From contig NZ_FNEX01000028.1 in assembly GCF_900100435.1 (NCBI RefSeq), positions 1-58,450 of the forward strand: a stretch of 58,450 bases of DNA, given 5' to 3'. Made by a program: the position numbers and the translations under genes. Shown in pieces: positions 58,189 through 58,450 of the stretch; the first letter of the stretch is position 1; each line of letters opens with the position of its first letter. The notes below the pieces were generated by a model, which had not been told where the DNA came from, searched no databases, and saw only the letters and a program-made list of their open reading frames with translations. The DNA is from Pedobacter sp. ok626. Its GTDB lineage: Bacteria; Bacteroidota; Bacteroidia; Sphingobacteriales; Sphingobacteriaceae.

Positions 58189-58450
58189 ATGTCAGGAAAA
58201 GTAGTTTTTAAGCCCTATGATCCGGATCAGGCGACATTTTTACCTTATAGCCTGGAAGAGTTAGTGCCTTTAGGCCATCCGGTTCGGATCGTTAAACAGG
58301 TTGTCGATCAGGTAGATGTTAAACCGATCAACCGTAAATATAAAGGAGGCGGAGCCTCCAGCTTCCATCCCCGTTTGATGTTGAAACTGTTGGTCTATGG
58401 TTACCTGAGTAATACGTATTCCTCCCGTAAGCTGGAAGAGCAGGCTCAGC
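58189..58450 (+). mobile_element. IS1182-type transposase, 5' part, cut by the right window edge
   Basis: The ATG at 58189 opens a frame that continues past the window end (87 residues visible). It reads MSGKVVFKPYDPDQATFLPYS, followed by LEELVPLGHPVRIVKQVVDQVDV and KYKGGGASSFHPRLMLKLLVYGYLSNTYSSRKLEEQ, the DUF772 N-terminal domain of IS1182/IS5-type transposases. Its GC content and codon use differ from the neighbours, as expected from a mobile element. The left end appears close upstream at about 58126. The second half and the right end lie beyond the window, so intactness is unknown. Confidence 0.88.

Noticed and set aside
1..58450. CRISPR array, prophage or restriction-modification genes
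   Set aside because: No evenly spaced repeats, Cas motifs, phage structural genes or methylase-nuclease pairs were found on reading both strands; the only mobile element is the cut transposase at the right edge.

Overview
The window reads as chromosomal DNA of a Bacteroidota bacterium, most likely a Sphingobacteriaceae member close to Pedobacter. Evidence: two SusC/SusD outer-membrane import pairs, a GldH gliding-motility lipoprotein, -7 boxes of the Bacteroidota type (TAnnTTTG), almost no Shine-Dalgarno sequences, an AT-rich base composition, and many lipoproteins and Gln-initiated mature secreted proteins. Most of it is well-kept core genome. Phage, CRISPR and restriction genes are absent; the only mobile element is a transposase cut by the right edge.

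Layout. 1-4100: tRNA-Arg(CCT), a small secreted protein, metG and a divergent LD-carboxypeptidase gene. 4100-17650: a nutrient-acquisition block on the minus strand with two SusC/SusD operons, a Calx-beta-like lipoprotein and a large secreted M14 zinc carboxypeptidase; no glycoside hydrolase is present, so peptide import is as likely as glycan import. 17700-22110: murF, then holB-ricT-gldH on the minus strand. 22345-30280: ruvX, an O-methyltransferase, two tandem glucosaminidase-LysM proteins, a regulatory-domain protein coupled to a mini HExxH protein, a DUF3078 protein, ffh and the YifB/ComM ATPase. 30270-33060: a minus-strand envelope operon with LpoB and a COG3014 lipoprotein. 33195-38650: TlpA-type thioredoxin, TraB/GumN protein, two convergent ECF sigma modules each followed by a membrane protein, and a DUF4397 lipoprotein. 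38900-53660: MazG-like pyrophosphohydrolase, htpG, a DUF2157 pair, M16 peptidase, def, nifU-mrp (Fe-S), an AsmA-like/GT51 fusion, hpt, psd, MscS channel and an amino-acid dehydrogenase. 53740-57070: the ribosomal operon rpsP-rimM-trmD-rplS, interrupted between trmD and rplS by two small paralogous HTH-like genes. 57229-58450: a deoxyribonucleotidase, a YbjQ-family protein and the start of an IS1182-type transposase.

No single obvious new defence or metabolic system is visible. The most interesting signals are: (i) a recurring arrangement in which a TAnnTTTG promoter box ends only 4-7 bases before the ATG (ruvX, 25047, M16, def, 46245, mrp), predicting leaderless or near-leaderless mRNAs; (ii) the paralogous HTH-like gene pair inside the rpsP-rplS operon, with a candidate leader peptide and hairpin in front of rplS; (iii) a predicted inner-membrane-anchored, beta-barrel-tailed partner of an ECF sigma factor; (iv) a 107-residue protein with an HExxH motif translationally coupled to a secreted regulatory-domain protein; and (v) the comM start codon lying inside an inverted repeat.

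Start sites were corrected where an early in-frame start runs into promoter sequence (metG, ldcA, holB, ruvX, lpoB, htpG, the sigma gene at 34833, DUF2157, def, DUF3078). All functional calls rest on reading motifs and family resemblance by eye; no database search was possible.
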